This document shows positions 8,261-18,069 of a DNA stretch of 64,000 bases, in pieces. Origin of the DNA: Casimicrobiaceae bacterium (GTDB taxonomy: Bacteria > Pseudomonadota > Gammaproteobacteria > Burkholderiales > Casimicrobiaceae); the NCBI GenBank assembly GCA_026646885.1, contig JAPKHK010000001.1, positions 62,001 through 126,000 on the forward strand, read 5' to 3'. The notes beneath the pieces are model-generated. The model saw nothing but the letters and a program-made list of their open reading frames with translations. It had not been told where the DNA came from and did no database searches. The first letter of the stretch is position 1; each line of letters begins with the position of its first letter. The position numbers and the translations under genes are program-made.

Positions 8261-10438
8261 CTACAACGCCAGGGGCAGCTTGCGCAAGCGCTTGCCGGTG
8301 AGAGCGAAGACCGCGTTGGCCACCGCCGGGGCGATGGGCGGAGTGCCGGGTTCCCCGATACCTCCGATGGCACCGCCCGAGGGGTTGATGTGGACTTCCA
8401 CCGTGGGCATCTCATCGATGCGCAAGATTGGGTAGTCGTTGAAATTGCCCTGCTCGACCCGGCCCTCCTTGAGCGTGATGGCCCCGTGCAGCGCCGCCGA
8501 CAAACCAAAGGCGATGCCGCTTTCCATTTGCGCGACGATGGTGTCAGGGTTGACCACCAGGCCGCAATCGACGGCGCAAACGACCCGGTGTACGCGGATG
8601 CTCGGCCCGGCAATCGATACTTCGGCGACTTGGGCCACCCAGGAACCGAAGGACTCATGCACGGCGATGCCTCGCGCCCAGCCCCTCGGTAAGGGCTTTC
8701 CCCAACCCGCCTTGGTGGCGGCAAGGTCCAGGACCCCACGTGCCTTTGGTTGCGCGGCGAGCAGGCCGCGGCGATATTCGTAGGGGTCTTTTTGAGTCGC
8801 GTGGGCCAATTCGTCGATGAAGGACTCCAGGGCGAAGGCGTTTTGGGAATGGCCCACCGACCGCCAGAACCAAACCGGAACGCCGGCCTCGTGGCGCACC
8901 CACTCGGTGCGAAAGTGAGGCACCTCGTAGGGTTGATCGGCCAAGCCTTCGACCGCCGTGCTGTCGACGCCGTCCTTGATCGCCGCGGGGAAGGCCGCGG
9001 CCATGATCGACGGGCCGACCGTTTTGATGGCCAGCGATTGCGGCTTGCCCTCGCTATCGAGACTCGCTCGCAATCGTGTTAGCGTTGCCGGGCGGTAGTG
9101 CGTGGCGCGAATGTCGTCCTCGCGGCTATAGATCAGTTTGATCGGCACGCCGTCGGTCTTGCCGGTGGCTCTGCGCAGGGCTTCGCCTACAGCTTTGGAG
9201 ATCTCGACCGCTTCGGCCACGAAGTCCTGGGCGAAACGCCTGCCAAAGCCCCCGCCGAGGTAGGTGGTGTGAACCGTGACCTGTTCAGGTTTCAGCCCGG
9301 TGATCTTGGCGGCGGTGAGTTGGCAGGAGGATTGTCCCTGCGTGCCCACCCAGAGTTCGGCTGCGTCGGGTCTGACCCAGGCGGTGCAGTTCAGTGGTTC
9401 CATGCAGGCGTGCGCCAGGAATGGTGCTTCATAGTCGGCCTCCAGTTTCCTGCCGGAGGCGGGCGCTGTCGCCACGTCGCCCTTGTTTTTAGCGACCACG
9501 CCCGGCGTGGCCATCAGTTCGCGGTATTTTTCATTCAGTGCTGCGGACGACAGGGTAACGAGCGCACCGGCGTCCCAGTCCAAGGTGAGGGCTTCTCGAC
9601 CTTTGAGTGCGGCCCAATAGCTGGTCGCCACCACTGCAACCCCGCTGGCGATTTCCACCACGTAGCGCACTCCTGGGATGCCCTTGACGCGCTCCCCATC
9701 GAATGACTTTAGCTTCCCTCCAATGACAGGGGCTCGGGCGGTGACCGCGACCAGCATTTCCTTGCGGCGCATGTCGATGCCGAACTGCGCTTGCCCACGC
9801 ACCTTGGCCGGAGTGTCGAGCCGCGGCTGTCTCTTTCCGATGATTTTGAAATCCTTCGCATCCTTGAGCTTGGGCTGGGCCGGCACGGGGAGCGCTCCCG
9901 CCGCGGCTGCCAACTCGCCGTAACTCGCCTTGCGCCTCGATTTCGCGTGCAGCACGTAGCCTTTGTCGGTGGTGCAGCTCGGCGCAGCAACTTTCCATTT
10001 AGCCGCCGCCGCGGCGACTAGCATGGCGCGCGCCGCGGCCCCCGCCTGGCGCAGCGGCTCGAAGCCGACCCGGACGCTGGTGCTGCCGCCCGTGCCCTGA
10101 ACGCCGAACCAAGGATGCTTATATTCCGGAGCGGCCGGGGCGAATTCGGCGCGCACTTTGCTCCAGTCGGCGTCGAGTTCTTCGGCGAGAATCATCGGGA
10201 GCGAGGTCATCACCCCTTGACCCATTTCCGATTTGTCCACCAGCACCGTGGTAACGCCGTCGCTGCCGATGCGCAGCCAGGCGTTTGGGGCGAAAGAGGA
10301 ACCCGGAGGCGCTGCGCGCAGGTTGCCAGGCAGATAGAAGGCAAGCATCAGGCCGCCACCGGTTGCGGCCGAAGCTTTGAGGAAAGTGCGGCGGGTGAAA
10401 CCAGGCTTCGCGGTAGTATCTTGGTCAGAGCGGTTCAC
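8261..10438 (-). CDS. iorB: Molybdopterin-binding large subunit of an isoquinoline 1-oxidoreductase-type hydroxylase
   Basis: About 725 residues from the GTG at 10438, preceded by GGGAGG at 5-base spacing and one base after the stop of the small subunit. A longer frame to 10555 overlaps that gene and is not needed. Residues 16-21 are RRTFLK of a Tat signal, so the folded cofactor-containing enzyme is exported. The rest is the xanthine dehydrogenase-family molybdenum-binding fold: an a/b hammerhead near residues 190-290, GQGVMTS and [12 protein letters not shown] cofactor loops, [17 protein letters not shown], and the C-terminal [15 protein letters not shown] with the conserved Glu that acts as base. 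Such enzymes hydroxylate N-heterocycles or aldehydes with water as oxygen source. Substrate is unassigned; neither cytochrome nor maturation gene is adjacent. Confidence 0.88.
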   Translation of the reverse strand: MNRSDQDTTAKPGFTRRTFLKASAATGGGLMLAFYLPGNLRAAPPGSSFAPNAWLRIGSDGVTTVLVDKSEMGQGVMTSLPMILAEELDADWSKVRAEFAPAAPEYKHPWFGVQGTGGSTSVRVGFEPLRQAGAAARAMLVAAAAAKWKVAAPSCTTDKGYVLHAKSRRKASYGELAAAAGALPVPAQPKLKDAKDFKIIGKRQPRLDTPAKVRGQAQFGIDMRRKEMLVAVTARAPVIGGKLKSFDGERVKGIPGVRYVVEIASGVAVVATSYWAALKGREALTLDWDAGALVTLSSAALNEKYRELMATPGVVAKNKGDVATAPASGRKLEADYEAPFLAHACMEPLNCTAWVRPDAAELWVGTQGQSSCQLTAAKITGLKPEQVTVHTTYLGGGFGRRFAQDFVAEAVEISKAVGEALRRATGKTDGVPIKLIYSREDDIRATHYRPATLTRLRASLDSEGKPQSLAIKTVGPSIMAAAFPAAIKDGVDSTAVEGLADQPYEVPHFRTEWVRHEAGVPVWFWRSVGHSQNAFALESFIDELAHATQKDPYEYRRGLLAAQPKARGVLDLAATKAGWGKPLPRGWARGIAVHESFGSWVAQVAEVSIAGPSIRVHRVVCAVDCGLVVNPDTIVAQMESGIAFGLSAALHGAITLKEGRVEQGNFNDYPILRIDEMPTVEVHINPSGGAIGGIGEPGTPPIAPAVANAVFALTGKRLRKLPLAL

Positions 10439-10439
10439 C

Positions 10440-10907
<468 letters not shown>

Positions 10908-11093
10908 TGAAGTGGATCTCCAGTGGTAGAAGCGCCGGGGGCTCGTGGCCGTTGGCGTGGCGAGGCGCCAATGATAGGGAAAGGCGCGGGCAGGCTCAAG
11001 CGTCCCGGCGATTTGTTTATATTGGTAAGCAAGGGGAGTGGCGGTTCCAGGATTCGGCGCTCTCGCGCGGCTGCGCGGGGGCCGGCCGATCGT

Positions 11094-11750
11094 TCAGCGG
11101 TCGGCACCGCTCAAACGCATGGTCATGCCCTCCGGCGCGCGGCGCAACTCCAGACCGAAGGCGGCCGGCACTCGACCGACCGTGCCCAGCCGCAGCGTGT
11201 CGTTTTTGGCACTGATCTGGGCTTGGATTTCGCCGCGCCAGCGAGCGCCCTCCTGGGCGATCCGCAGGCTGGCGTCGCGCCACGTGACCAGGCCGCCGCC
11301 TTGGCTCGCTTGCGAAGCCCAGTAGAGTTCGGGAATCGACAGATGCAGGGTTCCTGTCGGCTGGGCGGCTTCCAGCGGCGGCATTGCCGCAAGCGCCGCT
11401 GCAGGTACGTCCAATTCCAGAGCGCGCACGGCGAGCGCTGCGCGCTCCATCTCAATGTGTCCAGCTGCCGCACCGGCGAGGTGCAGATCGACCACGGCTC
11501 GGCCGCCCAGAAGCGGCAATGGCGCCAGCGACCAGCCCAGCCGATCGATAAGCACCACCCGGCCCTTGGGCGTCACCAGTTCTAAGCGGCCGCGCCCGGA
11601 CCAGATCGTGCCCTCCGTCGCTTCCAAGGCGAGCTTGCCGCCGCTTTGTCCGACCAAGGCTGTGCTCAGAAGCCAGGCGGGTGCTTGAACCAGCAGAGCA
11701 CCAGCCAGCAGCAGCATGCCCAAGCCGATGATGCCCAATTGCCGCCTCAT
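11094..11750 (-). CDS. gspN: Type II secretion system protein N
   Basis: 218 residues. A single N-terminal membrane segment (IIGLGMLLLAGALLVQAPAW, residues 7-26) is followed by a periplasmic beta-rich domain with the GspN features LSTALVGQSGGKLALEATEGTIWSG and a long run of alternating strands. GspN is an optional bitopic inner-membrane component of the secretion machine that pushes folded proteins through the outer membrane. It is the last gene of the gspG-N operon; its start overlaps the end of gspM by four bases. Weak sequence conservation of this family makes the operon position the stronger evidence. Confidence 0.8.
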   Translation of the reverse strand: MRRQLGIIGLGMLLLAGALLVQAPAWLLSTALVGQSGGKLALEATEGTIWSGRGRLELVTPKGRVVLIDRLGWSLAPLPLLGGRAVVDLHLAGAAAGHIEMERAALAVRALELDVPAAALAAMPPLEAAQPTGTLHLSIPELYWASQASQGGGLVTWRDASLRIAQEGARWRGEIQAQISAKNDTLRLGTVGRVPAAFGLELRRAPEGMTMRLSGADR

Positions 11751-12226
11751 GGCTGCTCCAGTAGGACGTCGGCGTTGACCGTGCCTGCCCCGGTTCGCAC
11801 CAGGCGCAGTTCGCGCACCTGCCAGCTACCCTCGCGGCGCAAGGCCTCCAGCAAGGCGAGTGTGTTGGTCCAGGACGCGTTGGCGAGGTGGAAGGCCAGG
11901 CGACCGGCAGTGGGCTTTTCGCCCGGCGCTAAGCTCAGCGACAAGCCGAAAGCCTGCGCGCGCTGAGCCAGTGTCTTGACATCCATTGGCACGGTCGGGC
12001 GACCGGCATTGGCCTTGATCCGGGCCAGATCCTCACTCTGGCCGCGTAAGGTCGCCAGCGCTGATTCCATTACCGGCAGGCGGCCGGCGAGTTCGGCGCG
12101 TGCTCGGGCCAGGGGTTCCCAGACTCCGAGATCGACGGTGGCGCCAGCCAGCACGACGGCCGCCGCGGCAAGTCCCAGCCGCTCGCGCGCGGAGCGCTGC
12201 CAGAGGAGAACGTGCAGGCGAGTCAC
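11747..12226 (-). CDS. gspM: Type II secretion system protein M
   Basis: About 159 residues from a GTG at 12226 that overlaps the stop of gspL (GTGA). The longer open frame to 12361 lies inside gspL and is a shadow. Layout is typical: short cytoplasmic tail, one membrane helix (LGLAAAAVVLAGATVDLGV), a coiled stretch with ARARAELAGRLP, then a small ferredoxin-like periplasmic domain. GspM binds GspL and links the cytoplasmic ATPase to the growing pseudopilus. Low sequence conservation; the call depends on length, topology and its place between gspL and gspN. Confidence 0.8.
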   Translation of the reverse strand: MTRLHVLLWQRSARERLGLAAAAVVLAGATVDLGVWEPLARARAELAGRLPVMESALATLRGQSEDLARIKANAGRPTVPMDVKTLAQRAQAFGLSLSLAPGEKPTAGRLAFHLANASWTNTLALLEALRREGSWQVRELRLVRTGAGTVNADVLLEQP

Positions 12227-13440
12227 GGCTGGGTTTCCTGCAGCATCAGCCTCAGTCCGCCGGCTTGTTCGGCTTGAATGACGCTGAACCCCGCCTGGGC
12301 AAGCGCGGCTGTGAGCTGTCCACGTTGCGCCGGCTCCAGCGCAGGCACGTCGAGCGTCCATCGGCCGCCAGCGAAATGCGCCTGACGTAGTTTGTCGTCC
12401 CCGAGTTGCGCTAATGCTGGGACGGTGCGCGCCAGCAGGGGCAGGGCATCCTGTGGGGCGGGCAACCCCGCCGCGTGCCGTGCTCGGGCATAGTGCTCGC
12501 CAAATGCGGCGAATGCGCTATTGGTCGCTTGCGCCTCGGGAAACTGCTCGACGAGCAGCGCCAGTGCTGCCTTCTCGATGCCGTGCGCGCGCCAGCGCAG
12601 CCACAAGTAATCGGCGATGCCGGCCGCGGTATGCAGGGCGGCAGCGACTATGAGCGCGGCAGCCATCCACCGCAAGCTGTGCGTCGGCGGTAGGGGGGGC
12701 GTCGTTGCCGAACCGAGCTTCGTATCCGGCAGCAGCGATTGTGCTGCCAACAGCCGTTCCTCGGGAAGACTCTGCCAGGTTGCTTGGCCGCGCCACTCGA
12801 TCACTACACCGAGGCTGCGTGCCCAGGAGACCTGCTGCTCAGGGCTGGGTTCCACGCCGGTGACCACCAACAGGCGTGGGCGTTCCGCGCTACCGCGCTC
12901 TAACGTGAGGAGCAGCGCAGCTGGGGGCGCCAAGTCCGGGCCGGCCTCGTCGATCGGCAGTACGTCGTCCCCCACCAGAACATAGCCTCCCACCGCCGCA
13001 CGCTGCCACCACCAGGCCCCGGGGGGGACTTCGGGCAGCTCGGCTTCGGCTACCAAGCGTTGCGGCCGCACACCCAGACCGGCAAGTGCAGCGAGCGCGT
13101 GGCGCAGCCAGTCCCGTTCGACCACAACGACGCGCCGCTTGCCGTCCGCTTCCCGCAGCCCGGCCGCCAAATACTGTGCTGCGGGGTCGCCAGCGACGCG
13201 GGTTTCCACGGCGTAGGCGAGAGCCGCCTGGAATTGCGGTGTCGGCAAGTCGGGCAGGGTGAGCCGCAGCACGCGGGCGCGCGCGGCGGATATGATGGCG
13301 ATGCGGGTATCTGCATGCGGCCAAGTTGCTGGCGCGCCTTGGCCGCGGCTGAGCATGCTGCTGCCCTCGACAAGCACCCAAGCGCAAGCGGCGTGATCGA
13401 ACCCAAAGTTCTCGTCGAGAAGAAAGCGCAGCGTTTTCAT
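12223..13440 (-). CDS. gspL: Type II secretion system protein L
   Basis: 405 residues. The N-terminal ~230 residues form the actin-like cytoplasmic domain that docks the GspE ATPase (RFLLDE start, WLRHALAALAGLG, LLVVTGVEP). One membrane helix follows (LRWMAAALIVAAALHTAAGI), then a periplasmic ferredoxin-like domain (FAAFGEHYARARHAAG... LRLMLQETQP). It overlaps gspK upstream and gspM downstream by four bases each, so the whole set is translationally coupled. No GspE gene is present in the window; the ATPase it must bind is encoded elsewhere. Confidence 0.88.
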   Translation of the reverse strand: MKTLRFLLDENFGFDHAACAWVLVEGSSMLSRGQGAPATWPHADTRIAIISAARARVLRLTLPDLPTPQFQAALAYAVETRVAGDPAAQYLAAGLREADGKRRVVVVERDWLRHALAALAGLGVRPQRLVAEAELPEVPPGAWWWQRAAVGGYVLVGDDVLPIDEAGPDLAPPAALLLTLERGSAERPRLLVVTGVEPSPEQQVSWARSLGVVIEWRGQATWQSLPEERLLAAQSLLPDTKLGSATTPPLPPTHSLRWMAAALIVAAALHTAAGIADYLWLRWRAHGIEKAALALLVEQFPEAQATNSAFAAFGEHYARARHAAGLPAPQDALPLLARTVPALAQLGDDKLRQAHFAGGRWTLDVPALEPAQRGQLTAALAQAGFSVIQAEQAGGLRLMLQETQP

Positions 13441-14459
13441 TCGAAGACCTGCCAGACAATCTGCGGTGCGTTCGCTGGCACACGCTGTACGAGTGCCCGC
13501 GCGACGGCCCGGGCTTCACCCTGGCGCGCCTCGACGACAATCTCGAAGAACTGGCTGCTCACGCCCATTTGCGTCTCTCCCGGGGGAATCACACCTGGGG
13601 GCAGCGTATCGCGAAAGGCGCCGATATTGGGGTGGCGGCGTGGCACCTGCGCGAGGCGACTCGCTTCGCCGAGGTCTAATCCTTCGATCGCGCCCGCGAG
13701 CACTGGTGCGGGTGCGGTATTGACGTTCAGGGCGAGGCCACTTTGCGGCAAAGTGGTGACATAAGGGCGCAGGCGTGCCACGGCGTCGCGATCGAAGCCG
13801 CGTACGTGCAGGAGTTCCTCGACCCGCACTGCCGGGGCGTTACCCGCAAGCCGTGGCTGCGGGAGCGCGCGGTAGTAGGCGTCTTCCGCGCCGGATCGAC
13901 CGTGCGGCGCGCTGTTCGAGTCAAGCCAATCGATGAGGCTGTCGGCGAGATCCACGGGGAGTTGGATTGTCTGCAGCAGGCGTCGGAAGCGGCGTTCTGC
14001 GTCAGCAGCAACGGCGCCGTTGCGAACCAGGTCATTGAGATTGTAGAGCCCTTGCTGGTCGGCAATGTAGCCGGAAACCTCGCCGTTTTCCAGAGGCGTC
14101 GGTGGCAGGCGCATCGCCCAGGGTTCGGCGAGATGATCGATCGCGGAGCTACGGCCGTCGTCTTGCAGAATCAGCATCGCCCAGCGCACGCCGGCACCCG
14201 CCATGGTTCGGGCCTGGGTGCGGGCGGCGGCGAGTTCGAACTGCCGCAGCCAGAGCTGCTGCCGCCACATTAACCCGGCGGCGGTGGCAGCCGCCAAGGC
14301 AGCGATCAGCATCGCAAAAACGACCGCCGCGCCGCGCGTTCGCTTCGTTGCTTGGGCTTTCCCCGCCCCCTCCCCGAGGGAGGGGGTGAGATCGGTTCGC
14401 CGCAACGCGGCTCCGGTTCCGAGTATGCGCCCCTTGGGGCGGCCCGGCGGGGCACTCAT
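13437..14459 (-). CDS. gspK: Type II secretion system minor pseudopilin K
   Basis: 340 residues. The pseudopilin hydrophobic helix starts after a KRTRG processing site (AAVVFAMLIAALAAATAAGL, about residues 44-63), and the large globular head contains the family marks YIADQQGLYNLNDLV, LIDWLDSN and LNVNTAPAPVLAGAI. GspK caps the pseudopilus tip with GspI and GspJ. The leader before the cleavage site is unusually long (~42 residues) because it carries a GC-rich palindrome (see 14366-14386) and the peptide TDLTPSLGEGAGKAQ. The ATG at 14459 overlaps the gspJ stop, supporting this start despite the long leader. GspK naturally lacks the Glu5 of other pseudopilins. Confidence 0.88.
   Translation of the reverse strand: MSAPPGRPKGRILGTGAALRRTDLTPSLGEGAGKAQATKRTRGAAVVFAMLIAALAAATAAGLMWRQQLWLRQFELAAARTQARTMAGAGVRWAMLILQDDGRSSAIDHLAEPWAMRLPPTPLENGEVSGYIADQQGLYNLNDLVRNGAVAADAERRFRRLLQTIQLPVDLADSLIDWLDSNSAPHGRSGAEDAYYRALPQPRLAGNAPAVRVEELLHVRGFDRDAVARLRPYVTTLPQSGLALNVNTAPAPVLAGAIEGLDLGEASRLAQVPRRHPNIGAFRDTLPPGVIPPGETQMGVSSQFFEIVVEARQGEARAVARALVQRVPANAPQIVWQVFE
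14366..14386. repeat. Perfect palindrome in the leader-coding part of gspK
   Basis: Nine bases, CCCCCTCCC, are followed by a 3-base loop (CGA) and the exact complement GGGAGGGGG. It lies in frame within gspK before the prepilin cleavage site. The encoded SLGEGAGK resembles peptides produced by dispersed GC-rich palindromic repeats in proteobacterial genomes. No second copy was found by eye in this window, so its repeat status genome-wide is an inference. Confidence 0.5.
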
Positions 14460-15040
14460 GGCAGCACCACGATGCGTCGCAGCTCTGCGCCGCCGCGGGG
14501 CCGCAGGCTGATTTCGACGGCGCGGGGCAAGGCGTTGGCGTCAGCGCTGGTGGGCCAGCGCTCAACCCAGCCGGTGCGCGACGCGAATCGCAGGCGGACA
14601 GAGTCCACGTCCTCGAGTAAGGTGACCACTTGCGCTGGACTCTCTGGTACGTTGTCCCAGCTGGGCCATAGGGCGAGTTCGAGTCTGCGCGCGCGCGTGC
14701 GGTATTCGACGCGCTGGCCCGCAGCGGCATGCAGCGCATCGACGTCTCCGGCGCGAGTGAACCTTAGACGCGTGTCCCCGTCCTCGTGGTTCGTGCCCAG
14801 TAGGGAGGCTTCGCGCTGTTCGCCACTGCGCGCGGAACGCGGCAGCGCGCGCTGCAAGTCGGCTTCCAGGCGATCAAACACCCGTGCCAGTGTGCGCCAG
14901 CGGTCTTGTTCCGCCGCCAGATGGCGCTCGCCTTCGAGCAAAAGGGTCAGACCCCGATAGGCGCCGAGGACCAGCAGTGCCATGATCGCGAGCGCGATCA
15001 GCAACTCGACCAGCGTGAATGCCGCGGCGCGCTTTCTCAT
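14456..15040 (-). CDS. gspJ: Type II secretion system minor pseudopilin J
   Basis: 194 residues, normal length. The N-terminal type IV pilin-like helix is FTLVELLIALAIMALLVLGA with Glu5 in place. The residue before Phe+1 is Ala (RAAA|F) rather than the usual Gly, an atypical but sometimes tolerated prepilin peptidase site. The head domain includes AYRGLTLLLEGE and VLLEDVDSVRLRFA. GspJ joins GspI and GspK in the tip complex of the pseudopilus. Overlaps gspI and gspK by four bases each. Confidence 0.88.
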   Translation of the reverse strand: MRKRAAAFTLVELLIALAIMALLVLGAYRGLTLLLEGERHLAAEQDRWRTLARVFDRLEADLQRALPRSARSGEQREASLLGTNHEDGDTRLRFTRAGDVDALHAAAGQRVEYRTRARRLELALWPSWDNVPESPAQVVTLLEDVDSVRLRFASRTGWVERWPTSADANALPRAVEISLRPRGGAELRRIVVLP

Positions 15041-15426
15041 GGCGCGCGAGTTCGCGCAAGAAAGGCGATGAGCCGCGCTTGGACGTAGCTTGGCTGATCC
15101 TGCGTGCTGACGGCAACTTCCACTTTGCGCAGGTTAGGATTGGGTGTGCCGCTAACCGTTTCGCGCCAAAGGAAGCGTTGCCCGGCTTGCTCGGCTTCGC
15201 CGCTGCGCTCGCCGAGTCCGGGCCAGGGCTCGCTCAGTTGGGCCAGGGCGACGCGGTTCTGTGCCACCCATTGCGCCAGGGTGCGCGTGCGCAAAAGCTC
15301 CGCGCCCTCCGTGCCGAGGGTTGCGCCGCGAAACGCGGCGGCGAGCGCAACGGCGATGATGGCGAGGGCAACGAGCACCTCGAGCAGCGTGAAGCCGCGC
15401 GCGCGGGGACAGGACCACTGCCTCAT
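15037..15426 (-). CDS. gspI: Type II secretion system minor pseudopilin I
   Basis: About 129 residues from the ATG at 15426, which overlaps the end of gspH; the longer frame to 15474 lies within gspH. The prepilin site is ARG|FTLLEVLVALAIIAV with Gly-1 and Glu+5. The head has NRVALAQLSEPWPGLGE and a KVEVAVSTQDQ strand typical of the small GspI head. GspI nucleates the tip ternary complex with J and K. Length agrees with the family (~125). Confidence 0.88.
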   Translation of the reverse strand: MRQWSCPRARGFTLLEVLVALAIIAVALAAAFRGATLGTEGAELLRTRTLAQWVAQNRVALAQLSEPWPGLGERSGEAEQAGQRFLWRETVSGTPNPNLRKVEVAVSTQDQPSYVQARLIAFLARTRAP

Positions 15427-15950
15427 TGCGACTCGACCCGCACGCGGCCAAGCGCATCGCCGCTCACGCGCCACAGGAACTGGCCCAATTCCAGGTGGAT
15501 TGCGAACGGATCATTGATGCCGTGCGCGGCAAAAAGCAAGTAGGGCTCCGCGTCACGCTGTCCTGAGCGCTCGAAGTGGACGAGGCGCAGACCGTTGAGC
15601 GGCGCGCGCGCAGCCAGGGGAGCTTCGTCAGTCAGGGGTTGCCAGGTCCAGTCTTCGCCGTTACGCGCCAGGATGTCAAAGCGCGGTCCTTGATCTTGCC
15701 ACCGCCACAGGATGCTGCGGTTGCGCCACTCTGCAACCAGGGCGGCGTGTTCTAGCGCTGCCGCTACTTGCTGCACTTGCCGCTGGCCCTGCTCGCGCTC
15801 TCCTTCAAAGAGCCGCAGGGATACCAATGCCGTGGCGATGCCTAGAATCACCAGCGTCACCAAGATCTCGACGAGGGTAAACCCCGGCGCCGCCAATCGG
15901 TCGCGGTGGCCCTTAGCGAGTGCGCGGTTCACGCCGGTCAGGAGCTCCAC
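15423..15950 (-). CDS. gspH: Type II secretion system minor pseudopilin H
   Basis: 175 residues. Prepilin motif [18 protein letters not shown] with Glu5, preceded by a ~23-residue basic leader; the globular part contains [19 protein letters not shown] and [15 protein letters not shown], matching GspH's beta-sandwich head. GspH links the tip complex to the major pseudopilin shaft. Its 5' end overlaps the 3' end of gspG by 13 bases, consistent with translational coupling. A shorter start is possible but would shorten the leader. Confidence 0.85.
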   Translation of the reverse strand: MELLTGVNRALAKGHRDRLAAPGFTLVEILVTLVILGIATALVSLRLFEGEREQGQRQVQQVAAALEHAALVAEWRNRSILWRWQDQGPRFDILARNGEDWTWQPLTDEAPLAARAPLNGLRLVHFERSGQRDAEPYLLFAAHGINDPFAIHLELGQFLWRVSGDALGRVRVESQ

Positions 15951-16396
15951 GAGCCGATATCGGCGTCAACGCCGTCCCCGCCCGGCTTGCCATCGGCCCC
16001 CAGGCTGAAGATGTCGATTTCGCCGCGCAGCCCTGGGTTCAGGTACTGGTAGGACGATCCCCAAGGGTCTTTGGGCAAACGCTCCAGGTAGCCGCCGGGT
16101 TTCCAATTGGGGGCGTCTGGGGGCGCGGTGGGTTTGGCGACCAGCGCTTGGAGCCCCTGCTCCGCGGTAGGGTAGCGCTGGTTGTCCAAGCGGTAGAGTT
16201 TGAGCGCTTGCATCAACGTAGCGATGTCGGTGCGCGCTGCGGTGACTCTCGCCTCGTCCGGGCGGGAGAGGACTTTCGGTACCACCAGCGCGGCGATCAC
16301 TCCGAGGATGACGATGACGACCATTACTTCGATCAGTGTGAAGCCCCGCTGGAGGCTGGAGAGGCGAGCGATGAAATAGTGGAGAGGGTCGCGCAT
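15938..16396 (-). CDS. gspG: Type II secretion system major pseudopilin G
   Basis: 152 residues. Prepilin site [22 protein letters not shown] with Glu5, followed by the GspG-specific [41 protein letters not shown] and a C-terminal calcium-loop region [18 protein letters not shown]. It forms the shaft of the pseudopilus. It is the first gene of this operon: gspC, D, E and F, which usually precede it, are absent and the next gene upstream (mltG) points away. The promoter is probably the ATTATAAT shared with mltG. Confidence 0.95.
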   Translation of the reverse strand: MRDPLHYFIARLSSLQRGFTLIEVMVVIVILGVIAALVVPKVLSRPDEARVTAARTDIATLMQALKLYRLDNQRYPTAEQGLQALVAKPTAPPDAPNWKPGGYLERLPKDPWGSSYQYLNPGLRGEIDIFSLGADGKPGGDGVDADIGSWSS

Positions 16397-16426
16397 GGCT
16401 GCGTTGGCGAGTAGGGACCAGAGAGC

Positions 16427-16434
16427 ATTATAAT
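16427..16434. promoter_or_regulatory. Self-complementary -10 element between gspG and mltG
   Basis: The octamer ATTATAAT reads TATAAT on the plus strand (16429-16434) and on the minus strand (16432-16427). It lies 29 bases before the mltG start and 30 bases before the gspG start, so it could serve both divergent genes from overlapping sites. No good -35 hexamer is seen at 17 bases on either side; TTGGCG lies 19 bases upstream on the plus strand. Confidence 0.45.
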
Positions 16435-16463
16435 CGCTGCCTCTTGCGCCGCGATGACAAGAG

Positions 16464-17450
16464 ATGCGCTATTGGCTTTCGCTGGGACTGTCGCTGCTTC
16501 TGGCCACCGCGGGTGCGCTTTGGTGGATGCTGACCCTGCCTCAACCGCTGCCGCAAACGCCGTACAGCTTTTCGGTGGCGCCGGGGAGCAACCTGCGCCA
16601 AGTGGCGCATGGTCTCGCTGCGGCCGGGGTCATACCGCACGAGGCCATGCTGGTATTCAGCGCACGGGCCTTTCGACGCGACAAGGACATCAAGGCCGGC
16701 AACTACGCCTTGCACCAGCCGATTTCTGTGCTCGAGTTGCTCGATCGCCTTACGCGCGGCGAAGTCACCCAACGCGCCTTAACCATCATCGAGGGCAGCA
16801 CCTTCTCCCAACTGCGCGCAACGCTACAGCAAGCCCCGGGATTGCGCCAGCTTGCGGTGGAGCTTGCGGATGCGCAGGTGCTGTCGCAGCTTGGCGCGCC
16901 GGAAACTCACGCCGAGGGGCTCTTTTTTCCAGACACGTATTTCTACACCGAGAATTCCAGCGACCTCGAACTGCTCCAGCGCGCCTATCGCTTGATGCAA
17001 GAGCGCTTGCTTGGCGAGTGGGCGCTGCGCGACCCGGAACTGCCCCTGGCCACCCCCTACGATGCGCTGATCCTCGCGTCTATCGTCGAGAAGGAAACCG
17101 GCAAGGCGACCGATCGCTCCTTGGTAGCGTCGGTGTTCATCAACCGCTTGAAGCTAGGAATGCGCCTGCAAACTGACCCAGCGGTCATCTACGGGCTCGG
17201 CGCGAATTTCGACGGTGATCTGCGCAAGCGCGACCTGAGCGCCGATACCGCCTACAACACTTATACGCGCGTGGGCCTGCCGCCCACACCGATCGCCCTT
17301 CCTGGCTTGGCTGCTCTTCGGGCGACTCTCCATCCGGCGAGCACTCATTATTTGTATTTCGTGGCGCGGGGCGACGGATCGAGCCAGTTTTCGACCAGCT
17401 TGGCCGATCACAACCGAGCCGTGGCAAAATACCAGCGTGGCGCGCGTTAG
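16464..17450 (+). CDS. mltG: Endolytic murein transglycosylase MltG
   Basis: 328 residues. One N-terminal membrane segment ([20 protein letters not shown]) places the catalytic part in the periplasm. A LysM-like region ([24 protein letters not shown]) precedes the YceG domain, whose signature [21 protein letters not shown] contains the catalytic Glu at residue 209; [14 protein letters not shown] and [18 protein letters not shown] follow. MltG cleaves nascent glycan strands and is thought to end their elongation. It starts a plus-strand run with tmk five bases downstream, the usual proteobacterial arrangement. Confidence 0.95.
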   Translation: MRYWLSLGLSLLLATAGALWWMLTLPQPLPQTPYSFSVAPGSNLRQVAHGLAAAGVIPHEAMLVFSARAFRRDKDIKAGNYALHQPISVLELLDRLTRGEVTQRALTIIEGSTFSQLRATLQQAPGLRQLAVELADAQVLSQLGAPETHAEGLFFPDTYFYTENSSDLELLQRAYRLMQERLLGEWALRDPELPLATPYDALILASIVEKETGKATDRSLVASVFINRLKLGMRLQTDPAVIYGLGANFDGDLRKRDLSADTAYNTYTRVGLPPTPIALPGLAALRATLHPASTHYLYFVARGDGSSQFSTSLADHNRAVAKYQRGAR

Positions 17451-17454
17451 ACCC

Positions 17455-18069
17455 ATGTTTCCCCACGGACGTTTCATCACCCTCGAAGGCATAGATGGCG
17501 CGGGCAAGAGCACCCACGTCGAATGGCTGCGCGACACGCTTGTGGCGCGCGGACATCGCGTAGTGGTTAGCCGCGAGCCGGGGGGCACGCCACTGGGCGA
17601 AACGCTGCGTGAGCTCTTGCTGCATCAAGGCATGCGGCCTGCAACCGAGGCTTTGCTCATGTTCGCCGCCCGGCGCGAGCATTTGGAAACTGTCATCTGG
17701 CCTGCCCTAGAAGCTGGGCAGTGGGTGTTGTGTGACCGCTTCAGCGACGCGAGTTTTGCGTACCAAGGCGGCGGGCGTGGACTGGCAGAGGAGCGCCTGC
17801 GCGTGCTCGAGGAGTGGGTGCACGGGGGATTCGAGCCCGACCTGACGCTGCTGTTCGATTTGCCGGCCGAAGTGGGGCAGGCCAGGCTGGCTGCAAGCCG
17901 CGGACCGCTCGACCGATTCGAAGTGGAACGCGCGGAATTCCATGAGCGCGTTCGCGAGGCCTATCGAGCGCGTGCGTGCGCCGCTTCGCATCGCATTCAT
18001 GTGCTCGACGGCACGCGCGATCTCGCGAGCATTCGCGCGGAAATCTCGCGCCTCTTGGACCGCCTATGA
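17455..18069 (+). CDS. tmk: Thymidylate kinase
   Basis: 204 residues from the ATG at 17455. The P-loop GIDGAGKS is at residues 12-19, the dTMP-binding SREPGGTPLGE follows near 43-53, and the DR motif is in CDRFSDASFAYQGGGRGL. LPAEVGQARLAASRGPLDRFE corresponds to the LID region. It phosphorylates dTMP to dTDP in the cytoplasm. Located between mltG and holB as in many proteobacteria, with which it probably shares a transcript. Confidence 0.97.
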   Translation: MFPHGRFITLEGIDGAGKSTHVEWLRDTLVARGHRVVVSREPGGTPLGETLRELLLHQGMRPATEALLMFAARREHLETVIWPALEAGQWVLCDRFSDASFAYQGGGRGLAEERLRVLEEWVHGGFEPDLTLLFDLPAEVGQARLAASRGPLDRFEVERAEFHERVREAYRARACAASHRIHVLDGTRDLASIRAEISRLLDRL

